NCBI GenBank assembly: GCA_018433775.1
Contig: JAHDQN010000007.1
Coordinates: 1 to 64,000 of the forward strand
Length of the DNA stretch: 64,000 bases
Direction of reading: 5' to 3'
Source: Deltaproteobacteria bacterium
GTDB taxonomy: Bacteria; Desulfobacterota; Desulfomonilia; UBA1062
The stretch's first letter is position 1. Each line of letters opens with the position of its first letter. Both the position numbers and the translations under genes were made by a program. Shown here piece after piece: positions 62,689 through 64,000 of this stretch. A model generated the notes under the pieces. It was not told the DNA's origin. It was given only the letters and a program-made list of their open reading frames with translations, and made no database searches.

Positions 62689-64000
62689 ATGAAAAAAGAG
62701 CTGAAAAGCCTGGGCAAGCAGACCGTCGTCTACGGCGTGGGGAGCATGCTGGGCCGGCTGAGCGCGTTTCTGCTGCTGCCGGTATACACCAGCTATCTCA
62801 CCCCGGCCCAGTTCGGCACGCTGGAGCTCTTTTACATGACCAGCGCCGTGATCTCCATCTTTCTGGGAACCCAGCTCTCCCACGCCACCTTAAGGTTCTA
62901 CTTCGATTACGACACCGAGCCCGAGCGCTACCGGGTGATCAGCAGCTCGTTCATCCTGTATTTTGCATTCAGCGCCGCTGTCTTGGGCGTCTGTGCCCTG
63001 TTTTCTGAGCGGTTCTCCCTCCTGCTCTTTAACGGAACACACTACACCCGGCACTTCGTGGTGCTGTTCGTCTGGCTGCTCCTGAGCCTTTCGAACGAGA
63101 TCCTCTTTGCCTTTGTCAGGGCCCTGGAGCGTGCAGGCCTCTTTGTGGCGGTCATGCTGTTCGAGCTCATCGTCAAGCTCGGGCTGTGCGTTTTCTTTGT
63201 GGTGTCGCTTCAGTGGGCTGAGTTCGGCGTGCTCGCGGGCAACCTCGCGGGCACCGGCGCCGCCTTTGCCGCGCTCGCCGTATTCACCTTCTCCCGGTGC
63301 CGATTCGAAGTCGACGTGTCCCTGTTCTTCGGGCTGGTGCGCTATACGCTCCCGCTCATCTTCGTGAGCATGTGCGGCACTGTCATGGGCATGGCTGACC
63401 GGTTTTTCCTCAAGACCTACACCTCGCTCGCCATGGTCGGGCTCTATGCGCTGGGCATGCGGTTTGCGAGCGTGGTCAACTTTCTGGTGTTCCATCCCTT
63501 CACCAGGGGCTACGGCCCGTTCCGGTTTTCCATCATGAACCGGGACAACGCCAAAGAGATCTATTCGCGGGTGACCACCTACTTCTGCTTCTTTTTCCTC
63601 TGGGCGTGCCTGGGCGTGATCGCCCTGGCGCGGGAGGTGATCGTGGTCATGGCCGACGAGAGCTACTGGGGCGCCTACCGGGTGGTTCCCGTGCTCCTGG
63701 TGTCGGTGTTTTTCTCCGGGCTCTACTACATGGTGCAGATCGGCATATATCTCAAAAAGAACACCCGGGTGCTCTCCTACGTGTTTGCCGCGGCCGCTCT
63801 CTTCAACCTCGCCTGTTTGTGGACACTGGTGCCGGCCTTCGGTATCATGGGCGCGGCCCTGGCCGTGTGCGCCACCCGCGCGCTCGTGGTTCTGCTGGGG
63901 TGGCGCTGCTCGCAGCTCGTCTACCCCATGAGGTATGAGTGGGCGCGCTGCACGAAGATCGCGGCGGTGTTTCTTGCGCTCGCGCTCGCGACATCGTGGC
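62689..64000 (+). CDS. Wzx-type flippase (second copy), cut by window end
   Basis: The frame opens at ATG 62689 behind GCAGGG and continues without a stop to the end of the window (437 codons). The product has about 12 helices and the flippase N-terminus KSLGKQTVVYGVGSMLGRLSAFLLLPVYTSYLTPAQFG. ADRFFLKTYTSLAMVGLYALGMRFASVVNF is equivalent to the same region of the first flippase (DRFFIKGYCSIAEAGIYSLGYRFG). A second flippase suggests two distinct lipid-linked repeat units or a specialised branch. The 3' end lies beyond the window. Confidence 0.9.
   Translation, partial: MKKELKSLGKQTVVYGVGSMLGRLSAFLLLPVYTSYLTPAQFGTLELFYMTSAVISIFLGTQLSHATLRFYFDYDTEPERYRVISSSFILYFAFSAAVLGVCALFSERFSLLLFNGTHYTRHFVVLFVWLLLSLSNEILFAFVRALERAGLFVAVMLFELIVKLGLCVFFVVSLQWAEFGVLAGNLAGTGAAFAALAVFTFSRCRFEVDVSLFFGLVRYTLPLIFVSMCGTVMGMADRFFLKTYTSLAMVGLYALGMRFASVVNFLVFHPFTRGYGPFRFSIMNRDNAKEIYSRVTTYFCFFFLWACLGVIALAREVIVVMADESYWGAYRVVPVLLVSVFFSGLYYMVQIGIYLKKNTRVLSYVFAAAALFNLACLWTLVPAFGIMGAALAVCATRALVVLLGWRCSQLVYPMRYEWARCTKIAAVFLALALATSW

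Overview
The window reads as one chromosomal stretch of a GC-rich (about 60 %) Gram-negative anaerobe. The most likely source is a Desulfobacterota/Deltaproteobacteria lineage, possibly syntrophic or sulfate-reducing. This is inferred from the combination of a V/A-type ATPase operon, a membrane pyrophosphatase, a LIV-type amino-acid ABC transporter and an exosortase/EpsI exopolysaccharide locus. Apart from uvrC and one very doubtful 38-codon frame, every gene is on the + strand. No rRNA, tRNA or CRISPR array was found.

Layout. (1) 0-6 kb: uvrC on the - strand, then pth behind a strong sigma70-like promoter, a K+-dependent-type membrane pyrophosphatase (hppA) closed by a perfect 12-bp hairpin, and a small RsbRD_N-like protein. 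(2) 6.1-15.3 kb: a tightly packed V/A-type ATPase operon in the order I-K-E-C-F-A-B-D, then a DUF61/UPF0216 protein of archaeal type, then a coiled-coil stalk subunit (G/H). The proteolipid carries the full set of Na+-coordinating residues known from Enterococcus hirae NtpK, so a sodium-coupled enzyme is predicted. (3) 15.6-17.4 kb: a TspO/MBR protein and an M48 membrane metallopeptidase. (4) 17.5-22.5 kb: a branched-chain amino-acid transporter, livK-H-M-G-F. Its signal-peptide region (livK) and its permease (livH) each carry a frameshift in this sequence.

(5) 22.8-44.2 kb: a first exopolysaccharide block. It holds exosortase and EpsI, a family 2 glycosyltransferase, an ATP-grasp ligase, a hexapeptide acyltransferase, family 4 glycosyltransferases, a Wzx flippase, a Wzy/ligase, a PaaK/CapK-like adenylate-forming enzyme, a CapA-like protein, a polysaccharide deacetylase, a GNAT enzyme, three more glycosyltransferases, an oxidoreductase-epimerase fusion and an asparagine-synthase-like protein without the glutaminase cysteine. 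(6) 44.2-47.8 kb: a secreted concanavalin-like/Ig-like protein, a conserved hypothetical and a serine-acetyltransferase-like enzyme. (7) 48.1-64 kb: a second block with a second EpsI and exosortase, UDP-GlcNAc 2-epimerase, a 1145-aa secreted PKD/golvesin-domain protein, three ATP-grasp ligases around two tandem GNAT-like paralogues, a fusion protein ending in an APH-type kinase domain, a second polysaccharide deacetylase and a second Wzx flippase cut by the window end.

How the genes may work together. The EPS genes look like a Wzx/Wzy-dependent polymer pathway with de-N-acetylation (two deacetylases), ManNAc supply (WecB) and amino-acid- or acyl-type decoration (four ATP-grasp enzymes, GNATs, asparagine-synthase-like and PaaK-like proteins). 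The decoration is inference. The outer-membrane export genes (Wza/Wzc type), a priming transferase and any PEP-CTERM substrate of the two exosortases are not in the window. Two copies of a palindrome family with perfect 24-bp arms sit beside the two flippase genes.
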